DNA of 64,000 bases, from NCBI GenBank assembly GCA_034770075.1, contig CM068385.1, positions 72,732,479 to 72,796,478 on the forward strand, written 5' to 3'. Positions 1 to 10,589 of the stretch are shown here, piece by piece (within the stretch, counting starts at the first letter, position 1; each line of letters begins with the position of its first letter). The translations under genes were made by a program, and so were the position numbers. The notes beneath the pieces were generated by a model that saw nothing but the letters and a program-made list of their open reading frames with translations, was not told where the DNA came from and ran no database searches. Source of the DNA: Aralia elata. Its lineage: Eukaryota > Streptophyta > Magnoliopsida > Apiales > Araliaceae.

Positions 1-205
1 TCTTCCAATCCATCGTCCTGTTCGGGGCCGGGTATCATCGCCGGTCACCTATCGCGTAACCCCCGGTTATCGTCGCCGGTTAGTTATCTTGCGAGTGCCG
101 GGTCTCGTCTCCGGTCGCTCGTCTTGTAATCGCCGGGTCTCATCTCCGGTCGATTGTCCTGCGAATGCCGGGTTTCGTCTCCGGTCGCTCGTCTCGCGAT
201 CACCT
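1..205. repeat. 35-bp minisatellite, cut by left window edge
   Basis: A CCGG core recurs at about 28, 63, 98, 133 and 168, giving a regular 35-bp period. Each unit reads roughly GCCGGGTCTCGTCTCC followed by GGTCGCTCGTCTTG. Units differ by several substitutions. The array begins before the window. It lies in what appears to be the 3' untranslated region of the minus-strand Tat-type element to its right. Confidence 0.8.
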
Positions 206-479
206 TATCCCATCGCATTGTTATCAAAGGACGTTATCCTCCTGACTAGTTTGAGAGGCATCCTTGGAGTTCGTCCTTGTACATCGTTCTTGGCCGCCAT
301 CGCTTTTGACTCTGATAGGCTAGGACTTTGACACCTAACCTGCTCGATTTTTTTTTTCATTTCATGGATCACAGACAGAATTATCATCTATTCATGCATG
401 TGACCCAACATGTAAATTGAGAAAAAATGACTCCTGTACAGTCTTTTGATACTGTTCTACAGATGTCATCACTTGTAGT

Positions 480-1500
480 GGTTCGCTTGGATGCCTTCCC
501 AGGTTGCTCACCACCTTGTGGTGGTTTGTTTGGATCTCAGCCCTTCCAAGGGTGCTCACCATCTTGTCGTGGTTTGCTTGGATGCCCTCTCAGGTTGCTC
601 ACCACTCTGTCGTGGTTTGCTTGGATGCCTTCCCAGGGTGCTCACCACTCTGTCGTGGTTTGCTTGGATGCCTTCCCAGGTTGCTCACCAACTTGTCGTG
701 GTTTGCTTGGATGCCTTCCCAGGTTGCTCACCAACTTGTCATGGTTTGCTTGGATGCCTTCCCAGGTTGCTCACCAACTTGTCGTGGTTTGCTTGGATAT
801 CAGCCCTTCCCAGGGTGCTCACCATCTTGTCGTGGTTTTGCTTGGATGCCTTCCCAGGTTGCTCACCAACTTGTCGTGGTTTGCTTGGATGCCTTCCCAG
901 GGTGCTCACCACTCTGTCGTGGTTTGCTTGGATGCCTTCCCAGGTTGCTCACCAACTTGTCATGGTTTGCTTGGATATCAGCCCTTCCCAGGGTGCTCAC
1001 CATCTTGTCGTGGTTTGCTTGGATGCCTTCCCAGGTTGCTCACCAACTTGTCGTGGTTTGCTTGGATATCAGCCCTTCCCAGGGTGCTCACCATCTTGTC
1101 GTGGTTTGCTTGGATGCCTTCCCAGGTTGCTCACCAACTTGTCGTGGTTTGCTTGGATATCAGCCCTTCCCAGGGTGCTCACCATCTTGTCGTGGTTTGC
1201 TTGGATGCCTTCCCAGGTTGCTCACCAACTTGTCGTGGTTTGCTTGGATATCAGCCCTTCCCAGGGTGCTCACCATCTTGTCGTGGTTTTGCTTGGATGC
1301 CTTCCCAGGTTGCTCACCAACTTGTCGTGGTTTGCTTGGATATCAGCCCTTCCCAGGGTGCTCACCATCTTGTCGTGGTTTGCTTGGATGCCTTCCCAGG
1401 TTGCTCACCAACTTGTCGTGGTTTGCTTGGATATCAGCCCTTCCCAGGGTGCTCACCATCTTGTCGTGGTTTGCTTGGATATCAGCCCTTCCCAGGGTCA
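480..1500. repeat. 43/48-bp minisatellite with a 91-bp higher-order unit
   Basis: About 23 units. One unit type is 43 bp (GGATGCCTTCCCAGGTTGCT core) and the other 48 bp (GGATATCAGCCCTTCCCAGG core). From about 926 rightwards they mostly alternate, giving a 91-bp dimer; for example the GGATGCC core recurs at 1021 and 1112. The left part is mainly 43-bp units. No stop codon falls in the unit in any plus frame, so three overlapping long frames (427-1647, 491-1537, 504-1550) are open across it. I read these as a by-product of the repeat, not genes. Hypervariable tandem repeats are known in 3' UTRs of Tat/Ogre elements, which fits this position. Confidence 0.92.
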
Positions 1501-2421
1501 TTTGGCATGCTTTTCCGCTGCCTTGTTCAGTTCATAGTCGGGCGAAGTGAGATTTGCCCCATTCGGACATCTGCTTATGTGCAATGGTTACACCGAGACT
1601 TTGCCATGGTTGGTTTGAGTCAGTTTGGAGTATTTGATGACTCTTGAGTGATTTTCACTGATGACACCGCCCCAGAGGTATTTATTCCCCCAGATATGAT
1701 TCCATCTCAGCTGATTTTGCCCCTAGTCGGGTCGCTGAGGATGGCTGGATCAGACTGGCCTTGATTACTACCGTTAGCCGAGCCATTTCTTTATTGGATC
1801 GTATCGACATGATGGGGCAGTAGATTGCAGGGGACGCCGATGCTTCAGACCTATCCACCACTTTATCCATCCTGCTTAAGTTAGTTTCAGATCTGTAGAT
1901 CATTTTATCTCCTGCATAGATTATGTCAGTTTCATCTGTTATCGAAAAGGAAATCTTGTAACGAAATGACTTATATATATAGACATGCATTTATATTCAG
2001 TCATTTTCCCCTTTTTTCGTATCGTTGCCTTTCATCGGATCCTCATTTTATCCAGTCAACCACGATTTTGATATCTTGCCCTCTTTTTCTTCTCAAGTCT
2101 TGATGGAAATTTGACAGATACTACCGCACACCCTGTTGATTTCATCGGACTGAGTCTTAGATTTTTTTGACTAAGTGTTTGGTTGGGTCCGGGTTATGTC
2201 ACTTGAGATGAAGCTGATCAGGTGGCTGACTTCGGGAAGGTTTTGAGGGTATAGGAAGGCTTTTCTGGTTGTTGGGAATTGGTTTTGACAGAAGAAAGTA
2301 TTATTTTGTAAGGAATGGGACCGTGCCACGATGGCTGCCTACGTACCCCCACAAGTCGGGAGATCAGGTCCTACGTAGTTCGTTCTTTCAAAGAACGACG
2401 AGAAAATGATGATGATGATTG
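1501..2421 (-). other. Tat-type element, 3' untranslated region without a supported gene
   Basis: This stretch lies between the minisatellite and the integrase remnant. I find no convincing coding region: the 102-aa minus frame at 1682-1990 has no recognisable motif. By position it is 3' UTR of the minus-strand element. No 3' LTR starting with the bases of the 5' LTR is visible to the left, so the element runs off the window or is truncated. Confidence 0.5.
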
Positions 2422-2430
2422 TTTTTTTTT

Positions 2431-2466
<36 letters not shown>
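2422..2466. repeat. Poly(T) tract (poly(A) on the element strand)
   Basis: About 44 T broken by a single G. It lies just downstream, in element orientation, of the integrase C-terminal remnant. A second tract of 33 T is at 2614-2646. Simple-sequence expansion in a dead element is the most economical explanation; an assembly artefact cannot be excluded. Confidence 0.85.
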
Positions 2467-2467
<1 letters not shown>

Positions 2468-2469
<2 letters not shown>

Positions 2470-2612
2470 GGAACCGCTTCACCGAGTCGGAATTGAGGGG
2501 TTATGGAAACACCTCTCCATCCCTCTCTTGCAATATGAGGGCTCCTCCGGACATCATCTTCTTAATCACGAAAGGCCCCTCTCAGTTCGGGGCAAGCTTT
2601 CCTTTGGCTTCG

Positions 2613-2648
<36 letters not shown>

Positions 2649-3157
2649 GTAGCAGGCCTTTCTTTAGCACTAGGTCATTTTCTTTGAACTTCTGAGGTCT
2701 TATCTTTTGTCGTAAGATCGAGAGATTCTTTGCTGATACAACTGGCCGCGTGAAATAGCAGCCACCCTTTTCTCATCAATTAGGGCAAATTGGTCGTATC
2801 GACCTTGCATTAAACCCTCCTCGTTTATCTGAGCATCTCAACCTCAAATGGCAGAACTACCTCTATTCCGTATACCAGAGTGTAAGGGGTTGCCCCTATA
2901 GAAATACGCACCGATTTTCGGTACGCCAGCAGGGTGAAAGGTAGCAGATCCGGCCATCCCCGATGTTTAGCAGACATTCTCGCCATGATCTTCTTGATAT
3001 TTTTATTCGCAGCCTCCACTGCCCCATTCATCTTAGGATGGCAAATGATAGCATTGAGGTGTTTGATCTTGAACTGGTCATATAATTCCTTCATAAGGGT
3101 ACTGCTCAAATTTTTGGTATTGTCGGAGACTAAGGCCTCAGGTTGCCCATTCGGCAA
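2468..3157 (-). pseudogene. Tat/Ogre-type integrase remnant
   Basis: The open part at 3157-2825 (110 aa) matches the catalytic core of Ty3/gypsy integrases. Visible are a VSDN motif for the second catalytic Asp, then the glutamate region in an HPKMNGAVEAANK context, and the LLAYR...GATPY...YG signature. Downstream, 2590-2468 still encodes a GPFVIKKM...SGGAL...DG...PLN.D.VK.F block of the integrase C-terminal (GPY/F-like) domain. A 33-nt poly(A) run (on this strand) and stop codons interrupt it. The N-terminal zinc-binding part and all of the reverse transcriptase are missing: linker sequence appears only some 60 bp upstream. This is a dead gene. Confidence 0.85.
2614..2646. repeat. 33-nt poly(T) run inside integrase remnant
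   Basis: The run reads as poly(A), hence a lysine string, on the minus strand. It sits between the catalytic core and the C-terminal GPF block of the Tat integrase. The flanking protein similarity continues on both sides, so this looks like a homopolymer expansion inside old coding sequence rather than a poly(A) tail. Confidence 0.85.
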
Positions 3158-3216
3158 ATGATATCTCCATACTGGCCTAACATCTCTGTTTTCTAGCTAG
3201 GGGGTCAGATCTGTTC

Positions 3217-3528
3217 CTATTTTGAGCTCTCTGGGTTTGTCAGGGGTTCCAATTTTTTATGGTGATGGTTTGGTTTGAGTTGGGTTTGGGGTTTGTCTTC
3301 GACCCATCCTTTGATCTCGTCAGGCGTGTCGTCATTATCTGTCTCATCCTGCTCAATGCCCATTAAATCGAAATCCAGCTCAATATCAAAATCGTAGTCA
3401 ACTTTCGAATTTGAAGAATCGTTTGTTAGGCAAGAGACACTCAAATTGGTACACCTGGCCTGGCATGAAACAAAATATTTGTCATATATAAGGCATTTTC
3501 TCGCAATGATCATCTTTAAGATAAACAT
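3217..3528 (-). pseudogene. Tat-type gag-pol linker fragment
   Basis: A 103-aa open frame rich in Asp and Glu (DFDIELDFDLMG...DETDNDDTPDEI). In Tat/Ogre elements an acidic segment like this precedes the reverse transcriptase. Here the sequence stops being recognisable at about 3217 and the integrase core begins at 3157. About 1.5-2 kb of protease, RT and RNase H therefore appears deleted. The assignment rests on position and composition only. Confidence 0.45.
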
Positions 3529-3581
3529 GACAAAATAACATAATCATGCACAATTTTAAAATAAGGAACAACAACTGGCAT

Positions 3582-4975
3582 CTACTCATGGTCCTTCTTC
3601 ATAACCTCTGGCTGCTCTACCACGATCTTCCCGCTATCGATCATGTTCTGAATTTTGTGCTTCAGCGCCCAGCATTCCTGAGTATCATGACCAGGAGAAA
3701 CTGAATGGTACGCACACTTCTTACTTGGATCAAATCCTCTCCCTTTCGGGTCAATTGGGGGTGCCAAATCGCGTATCCTTCCCTGTGCTATTAATACCGC
3801 CAAAATCTGCTCGAGAGGCTCCCCAAGCGGGGTGAATACCCGATCTCTTGCTGTCTCAAATCTTCTTTGTTCATCTGACCTTTGATAATTGAAATTAGGT
3901 TGTCGGGGGTGGGTGGCACGATTTTCTGTATTTGCACTGGAGGATTGTTCTCTACGTTCCTAGATGATCCCTGCAGGATGAGGGAAACATCTTCCTCCCT
4001 TTTCTGTTGGATCCTACGGGAAGTGCTGCCATAGTTTCCACTCTGGATTTGCTCTGCAACCACTTCCAGAGCTGTGAGGTCCCGGATCTTACCAGACTTT
4101 AACCCCATGTCCACCATTTCTCCATGTTTTATCATCTCGGCAAAAGGTCTTCCAATCCCCGATATCACCCGCTCATAATAGGGCGCCTCCTGAATGTCCA
4201 CAAAGGTCATTACCATTTCCGCCTCGCTCATCGGGGGATTCACTTGTGCAGCCATACCCCTCCATCGTTGTGCATAGTCCCTGAAAGATTCTTTTGGTTG
4301 CTTCTTGATTTTTGTCATTTGATATCTATCAGGGGCCATCTGGGTCTGAAAGCTGTATTGGGTTAAGAAGGTATGGGCCAACTCCTCCCAGTTGTGGATT
4401 CGGGCATTGTCAAGGCGGGCATACCAGATCCTTGCCTCCCCTGTTAAGCTTTTCTGGAATAGCTGCATCCTCAGCCCCTCGTTCTCGGCATAAGACCCGA
4501 GTTCTCCAATGTATATTTTCAAGTGCGTGTAGGGGTCTCCCTTTCCATTGTATTTTTCGAACTCGGGGACCTTGAAACTTTTCTGGATATCTGGTTCCGG
4601 GGAAGACACACAGATCTGAGTAATTAACCCTACCCAGGGAGCCCTATGCCTCTTAGAGATTGGATGGTCCTCCTCCATGTGTTTCATTTTTTTTCCGAAG
4701 GTCGTCCGTGTTTGTCTCCTTCTTCCGGGATAGTAATCACTGTCCTGTTAGGTATGGGCACGACTCTTGGGATGACTGGCTCGTCCTTGAGTTGGGGTTG
4801 GTCATCTTTAAAAAGGTTTGCACCATTTTTAGGAGGGAGGATTCTGATCATCCCCTGGTGGTGGAATATTATGCGATCCCTGGTTTGCCGGATCCTGTCT
4901 GATTAAGAACTGTTCCTTTAGCATTGTGGCCATTTCCATCATCTGCTTTTTTAAAATCATCAAACTCTTCCCGAG
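3582..4975 (-). pseudogene. Tat/Ogre-type gag, frameshifted
   Basis: The main open part, 4687-3791 (298 aa), contains a retrotransposon gag domain. A VPEFEKYNGKGDPYTHL start is followed by the LFQKSLTGEARIWYARL and FLTQYSFQ...MAPDR motifs and an ESFRDYAQRWR motif, all typical of Tat/Ogre gag. A second frame (3803-3582, 73 aa) overlaps its end by 13 nt in another register and carries the C-terminal CAYHSVSPGHDTQECW zinc-binding-like motif, so a frameshift separates them. Similarity (a MMEMATMLKEQF stretch) reaches back to about 4975, which suggests the original N-terminus lay there and is now broken by stops. Gag would form the particle core; this copy cannot encode a full one. Confidence 0.88.
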
Positions 4976-5779
4976 ATATGGAAACTATGATTGGGAAGAT
5001 CAGCCATTTCAGAGGTAGAAGACCTGGGCTTTCTTAGACTGTGAACGGGTTTGAGGAGCAATCCTGCAGGCAAATGGTTCGAAGTTTAGTCTTTGGGCAA
5101 TGAAAGGATGCGGATGCATGCTAAAGCTATAAATTTTTGGTGTTTTTGGGATTTTTAATCTTTTTCTGCAAAACAACACGTTAGCGGTCCTTTATTGAAA
5201 TAATGCATGCTAGATACGATTTATTATGCTTCCCGTGTCGTTCCCTGCAAAACACAGAGGTTAGTATTTTCTTTTGACATAAAGGGGAAGCATATATGAA
5301 TATGTTGCAATGGGATTATGATATTTATACGTATAAACGTAAAAGGGCATGATGAGACTTTTCCTGCGTTGGGTTAATCTAGGGCTGACCTATCTTAGGG
5401 TTACTCTCACGGGCTTTTCGGCATGAAGGTTCCCAAATCTTCGCAATCTACTCGTTTGAGCCCTTTCGATTGGAGCGGATTCGAGTGGTGCGTTTCCTGA
5501 GCCATCTCCGGGGAGCAGCCCCATCGAGTCCAGTAATAAGCAACCGACGGGTTCGCCTCAGGAGGAGGTACAATCTCAACATACATTCACATTCATCGTC
5601 CTCACCGTATGCAAATGATTACTTTGAAGTAAAGCAAACCCATTCAATCATTCATTCATTGGACAACAGCACACATTCACACAATAATAAATAAAAAAAT
5701 GTCGCACGCACATACACATTCATAAATTTTAAAGGATAGGATAGCATCAAGATTTTAATGCGGCTTAAGCCCTCTAATA
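4976..5779 (-). other. 5' leader of the Tat-type element
   Basis: About 0.8 kb lies between the PBS and the gag remnant. I see no long open frame with recognisable motifs. Ogre elements often carry an extra ORF here, but none is visible in this copy. Confidence 0.5.
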
Positions 5780-5797
5780 TCCCCAGCGAAGTCGCCA
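5780..5797 (-). other. Primer binding site, tRNA-Arg type
   Basis: Read on the minus strand this is TGGCGACTTCGCTGGGGA. The TGGCGACTC.GCTGGGGA form is the usual PBS of Tat/Ogre elements, complementary to the 3' end of a tRNA-Arg. It lies two bases from the end of the LTR at 5800, which fixes the orientation (minus) and the LTR boundary. Confidence 0.88.
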
Positions 5798-7454
5798 GCT
5801 GTCGACGCCGGGTTTTTCGTCTTATGCGATATTTGGTCTTTTCCAATTTTAGCCTTTTGATTAGATGATTTTTTGGAAAAGGTCGGCTTGAATGTCGACG
5901 GGGTTTTGAAAGATCGTTTTTTATGATGAGCCAATTAACCAGAGTCGCCAGTTGGTATATTTGAAATGGATGTACCAACTCATCCGAGTTTTCGTTTTTT
6001 ATAAATCGCTGGCTCATGTGTGACTCCGAATTAATGGGTCTGCGAATCGAGATTCATAGAGTCCGGGGGCTTGCTTAAGTGAGGGGAAGGTGTTAGGCAC
6101 CCCTCGACTTCCGTGAAACACGGTTACCGCAATCTTAATGCTTTTCTATCCTTTAATTCATGAATGTATGTGTGTAGGTGCGCGTGTGTGTGTGTGTACC
6201 TATGTGAATGTTGTGGTGAATTTGTATGAAAGAATCATTTGGATTTTAGGGAAAATCGTGTTTTAATTTGAGCATGCTTCGGAATGTCTTTTCGGTATAC
6301 ACGAGAAAGCTTTATTTTTTATGAGAAAGGCTCGATTTTAATTGTCCAAAACTATGAGATTTTCATTAAGTGTCGTTTTGGCAAAACAAGAATTTTAAAC
6401 CTTCGTCAAAATAGGAATCGAGATCTATACGTTGCTTTCGTGAAACGATCGGGCAATTTCTAGAATCTCTTTCACCCTATGCACGAAGATTTAATAAAAC
6501 GTTACTTATTTGTAAAATCATTTTGTGTGATATTTTGGAAAACAATTTTCTTTAGCTTTCTCGTTAAATAGGAATTGACATTCGTTAGCACTTCAATCTC
6601 TTATCCTCGTGAAGCTAATAACCTAATTTGATTGATTTTATGCAAGTCTTCATTGTTTAATCTTTGAAATCATTTTTGTGTCACAAGATCTAATCAAGCA
6701 TAAACACGCGTCGGGGCTATTCATGGGCATGTAAGCCATCAAAATAACCCCAAACGCCTGCAATCACAAGTTTTCACTATTTCGGGGCCTTAAACACGAT
6801 TCTCGCCTTGGCGTCGTTTTAAGGCCCGACGATTACATATTTACAATGAAAGGTACATCGAATTTATTACATATATCAAAAGATGTCCATCATCGGATTT
6901 GGACCACGAGGTCGCGTTCCTAGGCTCACACGAGATTAATACATGCCCACAAAATGAATACTACGTAACTAACCCACCCGGATTTATCTAATACACCATA
7001 ACGTCCGGAAATGATGATCTAAATAAATTACCCTCAATGAATCATCATAAACAAACTAGAAATTTCGTCGATTGGATATCCTCGGGTTATCAGGAAGAAA
7101 TTTATTCCAACGGAACCTTCACTAATAATCCCTAATCCAAGATTGTTCAACAATATGTATGAAAACTACATCTAATCTAACCAAGTAATATGATATAAAT
7201 TGCTACAACAAAAGGAAGTTTTACCTTGCAAAATGATCTCAAATGAAGGTAAATTTGGATACTTGAATAGGATAAGAAATATATTTGATACAATCAAAAT
7301 CAAAGGAGTAAAATTTCTCTCTTTTTTCTCTCTTTTCTTCCTATTTTTATTGCAAAATCTAGCTATTTTCTCTCTATTTCCGTGCTTGGCTGCTGCTGAA
7401 TTCTTCTTCTTCCTCAAAATTTCTCCAACTCCCTGTATGCTGTCCGAAGCTGAG

Positions 7455-7462
7455 TTTAAATA
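7455..7462 (-). promoter_or_regulatory. TATA-like box of Tat LTR
   Basis: TATTTAAA on the minus strand within the LTR, followed downstream (to the left) by the presumed transcript leader. The palindrome cluster at 7474-7612 lies immediately upstream of it. Confidence 0.6.
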
Positions 7463-7473
7463 GGCTGGCCAAA

Positions 7474-7612
7474 GCCAGCCGCAGATCTATCTGCGGCTGG
7501 CCGCAGATAGATCTGCGGCTGGCTGGCCCACCTCCCATCGCACTCAGCTGGTAGTGCTGATTTGCTGGTTTCCGTGCTGGCGCATTCACTTGGCCGCAGA
7601 TCTATCCGCGGC
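7474..7612. repeat. Cluster of three GC-rich palindromes upstream of the LTR TATA box
   Basis: 7474-7501 is a perfect inverted repeat with 13-bp arms (GCCAGCCGCAGAT) and a 2-bp centre. 7500-7519 repeats the inner 9-bp arm (GCCGCAGAT). 7593-7612 does so again with one mismatch. The three share the same core and lie about 12 to 150 bp upstream of the TATA-like box in element orientation. They could be binding sites for a dimeric factor or could form hairpins; neither can be shown from sequence. Confidence 0.85.
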
Positions 7613-7906
7613 TGGCGGGCTTGACTTTCTCGATTTTCGTGCCACGCCCCGATTTTCGTGCCGCAACGTCAGTCTTCGCTGACAGGCTCGTATTTTACAG
7701 TCCGGGAATCATTGAGAAGCGCGCCACACCTTCCGGGAATGCCAAATTCGGATAGCCCTGCTATCATGTCGATTTCGGCTGTAAATTATCATGGTGGCGT
7801 CGAGTGTCCGTACTTTTCCATCTTTTGCTCTCGCAGGCCGATCCATTTGACGAATTTGCCCTCCTGTCAAGGTTAGTATACGAAGTGCAGAATTTGGGTG
7901 TCTACA

Positions 7907-8212
7907 CTGCTATAACACAAAGTTGTCATTGTATCATGGGAGACAAGTGTCGTTAACTCTAAGCACCAATAAGGAGGGCATAATTGTCTTAAGGACATAG
8001 TATCATATACTAGCCTTGACAAATTATCTTCTTGCAGTTTGGTTCGCTGTTTAAGGTTAGCTTTAGAGTCGGATCGTGTATATATATACACACACACTTA
8101 GTTTCCTATTATCTCTTTGTTGCAAATATATTACTAAATATATATATATATATATATATCATCCATAACAATCTTAAGACAATTATTATATTTAAATTAT
8201 ATTTGCAAAAGT
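7907..8212. other. Sequence between Tat LTR and Copia gag; contains (AT)11
   Basis: It holds a short ACACAC tract and an (AT)n microsatellite at 8138-8159. It could be the leader of the Copia element that follows, with the Tat element inserted to its left, but no PBS of the usual Copia form is visible. Confidence 0.4.
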
Positions 8213-9090
8213 ATGGCTACCGATTCTGTTACTACAATCAGTTCTTCTTCTTCTACACCTATGATACCAAATGTTTCTGTGAACTATGGTGAAAAATCAG
8301 AAAGGTTCAATTGAACAGAATTTAAAAGATGGCAACAAAAGATGTTGTTTTATCTCACGACTCTTAACGTCACAAGGTTTCTTAATGAAGACCCCCCAGT
8401 GCTTAGTGAAAGTGAAACAGACAAACAAGTTGTTGCGAAAATAGATGCATGGAAACATGCTGATTTTTTGTACTGAAACTATATCCTCAATGGATTGGAT
8501 AACACATTATATAATGTGTATAGTTCTCTCAAGACAGCAAGAGAATTATGGGATTCCTTGGATAAAAAAATATAAAACAGAAGATACTGGCACGGAGAAG
8601 TTCGTAGTTGGCAACTTTTTGGACTACAAGATGGTGGATTCCAAGGTTGTCATCAACAAAGTCCAAGAATTACAAGTAATTCTACATGAAATACATGCAG
8701 AAGGTATGTCTTTAAGCGAATCTTTCCAAGTTGCTTCTATTATTGAAAAATTACCACCAATGTGGAAAGATTTTAAGAATTATCTCAAGCATAAACGCAA
8801 AAAGATGAAACTTGAAGACTTAATCGTGAGATTAAGGACAGAAGAGGATAACCGGGCTTCTGAGAAGAAAGCATGAAGGACTTTTGTAGAGCATAAAGCT
8901 AACGTGGTGGAACAAGGTCAAAAGTTTAATAAGAGAAAGCACTCCGACAACGGGCCTAAACAGGGAATGAATAAAAAATTCCAAGGCAAATGCTACATTT
9001 GTGATAAGCCAGGACATAGGGCAAATGATTGTCGTAAATGCAAAGACCAAAACAAGAAGTCTGCACAAGCCAATGTAATGGAAGTGGATA
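8213..9090 (+). pseudogene. Tork-like Copia gag with zinc knuckle
   Basis: The frame starts with a MATDSVTT-type start at 8213, typical of plant Copia gag. A UBN2-type gag domain follows, with the FKRWQQKMLFYLTTLNV motif, then NGLDNTLYNVYSS and KTARELWDSLDKKY motifs. One zinc knuckle of form CX2CX4HX4C (CYICDKPGHRANDC) is encoded near 8992-9033. The frame is closed by stops near 8313, 8475 and 8874 and by shifts, so only pieces such as 8445-8876 are open. Gag would build the virus-like particle and the knuckle would bind RNA. This copy is dead. No PBS or LTR was found upstream. Confidence 0.85.
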
Positions 9091-9566
9091 GACTTCTTCA
9101 AGATGTTTCTGAAATGAATTTATCAGCAGTTGTTTCTGAAGTAAACATGGTTAAAAATTCCAAGGAATGGTGGATAGATACTGGAGCAACTCGTCATGTG
9201 TGTTCTGACAAGAAGATGTTCTCTACATATCAAGAAATTGAGAATGAAGAACAATTATTCATGAGAAATTCTTCAACATCCAAAGTTGCAGGGCAAGGAA
9301 CGGTGGTTCTAAAAATGACATCTAGCAACGAACTCACCATCAATAACGTGCTCCATGTGCCTGATATTAGGAAGAACTTAGTGTCGGGATCTCTTCTTAG
9401 TCAAAAGGGATTCAAATTGGTCTTTATATCGGACAAGTTTGTCCTAACTAAAAATGGGATGTATGTAGGGCAGGGATATATGAGCAATGGGCTCTTTAAA
9501 ATGAATGTAATGACAATTGTACCTTCCAATATTAATAAAATTACATCTTCTATTTATATGATTTGA
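9091..9566 (+). pseudogene. Copia aspartic protease region (open with gag end, 8904-9566)
   Basis: The open segment continues from the zinc knuckle. WWIDTGATRHVC holds the catalytic Asp of the Copia protease (DTG form). It is followed by the typical LHVPDIRKNLVSGSLL motif that leads into the integrase pre-domain. The frame ends at 9566. The product would process the gag-pol polyprotein, but here no complete polyprotein can be made. Confidence 0.85.
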
Positions 9567-10430
9567 GTCTTCTAATTTATGGTATGATAGATTAGGACAT
9601 GTTAATTATAATATTTTACGTAGATTAATTAATATGGAATGTTTACCGAAATGTGAGATTAACTCCAATCATAAATGTGAAGTTTGCGTTGAGGAAAAAC
9701 TTAAGAAATCTTCTTTTAAATCAATTGAAAGAAATACGGAACCTCTTGAATTAGTACATACTGATATTTGTGATTTAAAGTATATAAAAACAAGAGGAGG
9801 TAAGAAATATTTTCTTACTTTTATTGATGATTGTACAAGATATTGTTATGTTTACTTATTGAGAAGTAAAGATGAGGCCTTGGAAATGTTTACACATTAC
9901 AAGAATGAGGTTGAGCATCAACTTGATAAAAAGATCAAAATAATTAGTAGTGATAGAGGTGGAGAATATGAATTTTCTTTTGTTGAAATTTATTCTCAAC
10001 ATGGTATAATACACCAAACAACTGCACCATATTCACCACAACAAAATGGTGTTGCTAAAAGAAAGAATAGAACTTTAAAAGAAATGATGAATGTATTATT
10101 ATTAAGTTCTGAATTACCTCAAAATTTGTGGGGGGAAGCAATTCTTTCAACAAATTATATTCTCAACTGAATACCTAAAAAAAGAAGTCTAATGCATCAC
10201 CTTATGAGTTATGGAAAGGACGAAAACCGTCTTATAAACACTTAAAAGTATGGGGGTGCTTAGCAAAGGTAATGGTTCCTCTACCTAAAAAGGTGAAGAT
10301 AGGACCAAAGACCATAGATTGTATATTCATTGGTTATGCTAATAATAGCAGTGCATACATATTTTTGGTTAATAAATCAAAAATAGAGGAAATACATGAA
10401 AATATTATTATTTAGTCAAAAGATGCTGAA
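9567..10430 (+). pseudogene. Copia integrase with catalytic Glu replaced by Lys
   Basis: The open part 9634-10170 covers the end of the zinc-binding domain (HKCEVC) and the core. The first Asp is in VHTDICDL and the second in SSDRGGEYE. The third motif reads PQQNGVAKRKNRTL, where the family has Glu before RKN; codon 10057-10059 is AAA, so the catalytic Glu is Lys. Stops at 10168-10170 and at about 10414 separate further integrase C-terminal similarity (KHLKVWGCLAKV, then GYANNSSAY). Inactive both by mutation and by nonsense codons. Confidence 0.87.
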
Positions 10431-10589
10431 TTTTTTGAAATAGTATTTCCTAATAATAAGTCACAAGAGCCAAGTTCTAATGAACAGGAAATAAGTTCAA
10501 ATAAAAGAACTTATGACACTGTTAGAGACAACGATCATGGATTAGAAGATATTGATGAACCTAGACGTAGTAAACGTGCTAGAATATCC

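Larger units (their letters stand above)
5800..7906 (-). mobile_element. 5' LTR of Tat/Ogre-type retrotransposon
   Basis: On the minus strand the LTR starts TGTAGACACC (ending at 7906) and ends GTCGACA at 5800, next to the PBS. The length of 2107 bp suits the lineage. A TATA-like box is at 7455-7462, with a palindrome cluster just upstream of it. No second LTR is visible in the window, so no TSD can be tested on the left; the right flank begins CTGCT. The R/U5 part (5800-7400) has no gene. Confidence 0.85.

Noticed and set aside
427..1647. Three long overlapping plus-strand ORFs (406, 348 and 348 aa)
   Set aside because: They follow from a stop-free 43/48-bp repeat read in three phases. The peptides are the same repeats in rotation, with no domain and no bias to one frame.
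1682..1990. 102-aa minus ORF in the Tat 3' UTR
   Set aside because: No motif; it lies in a region that is untranslated in the family.
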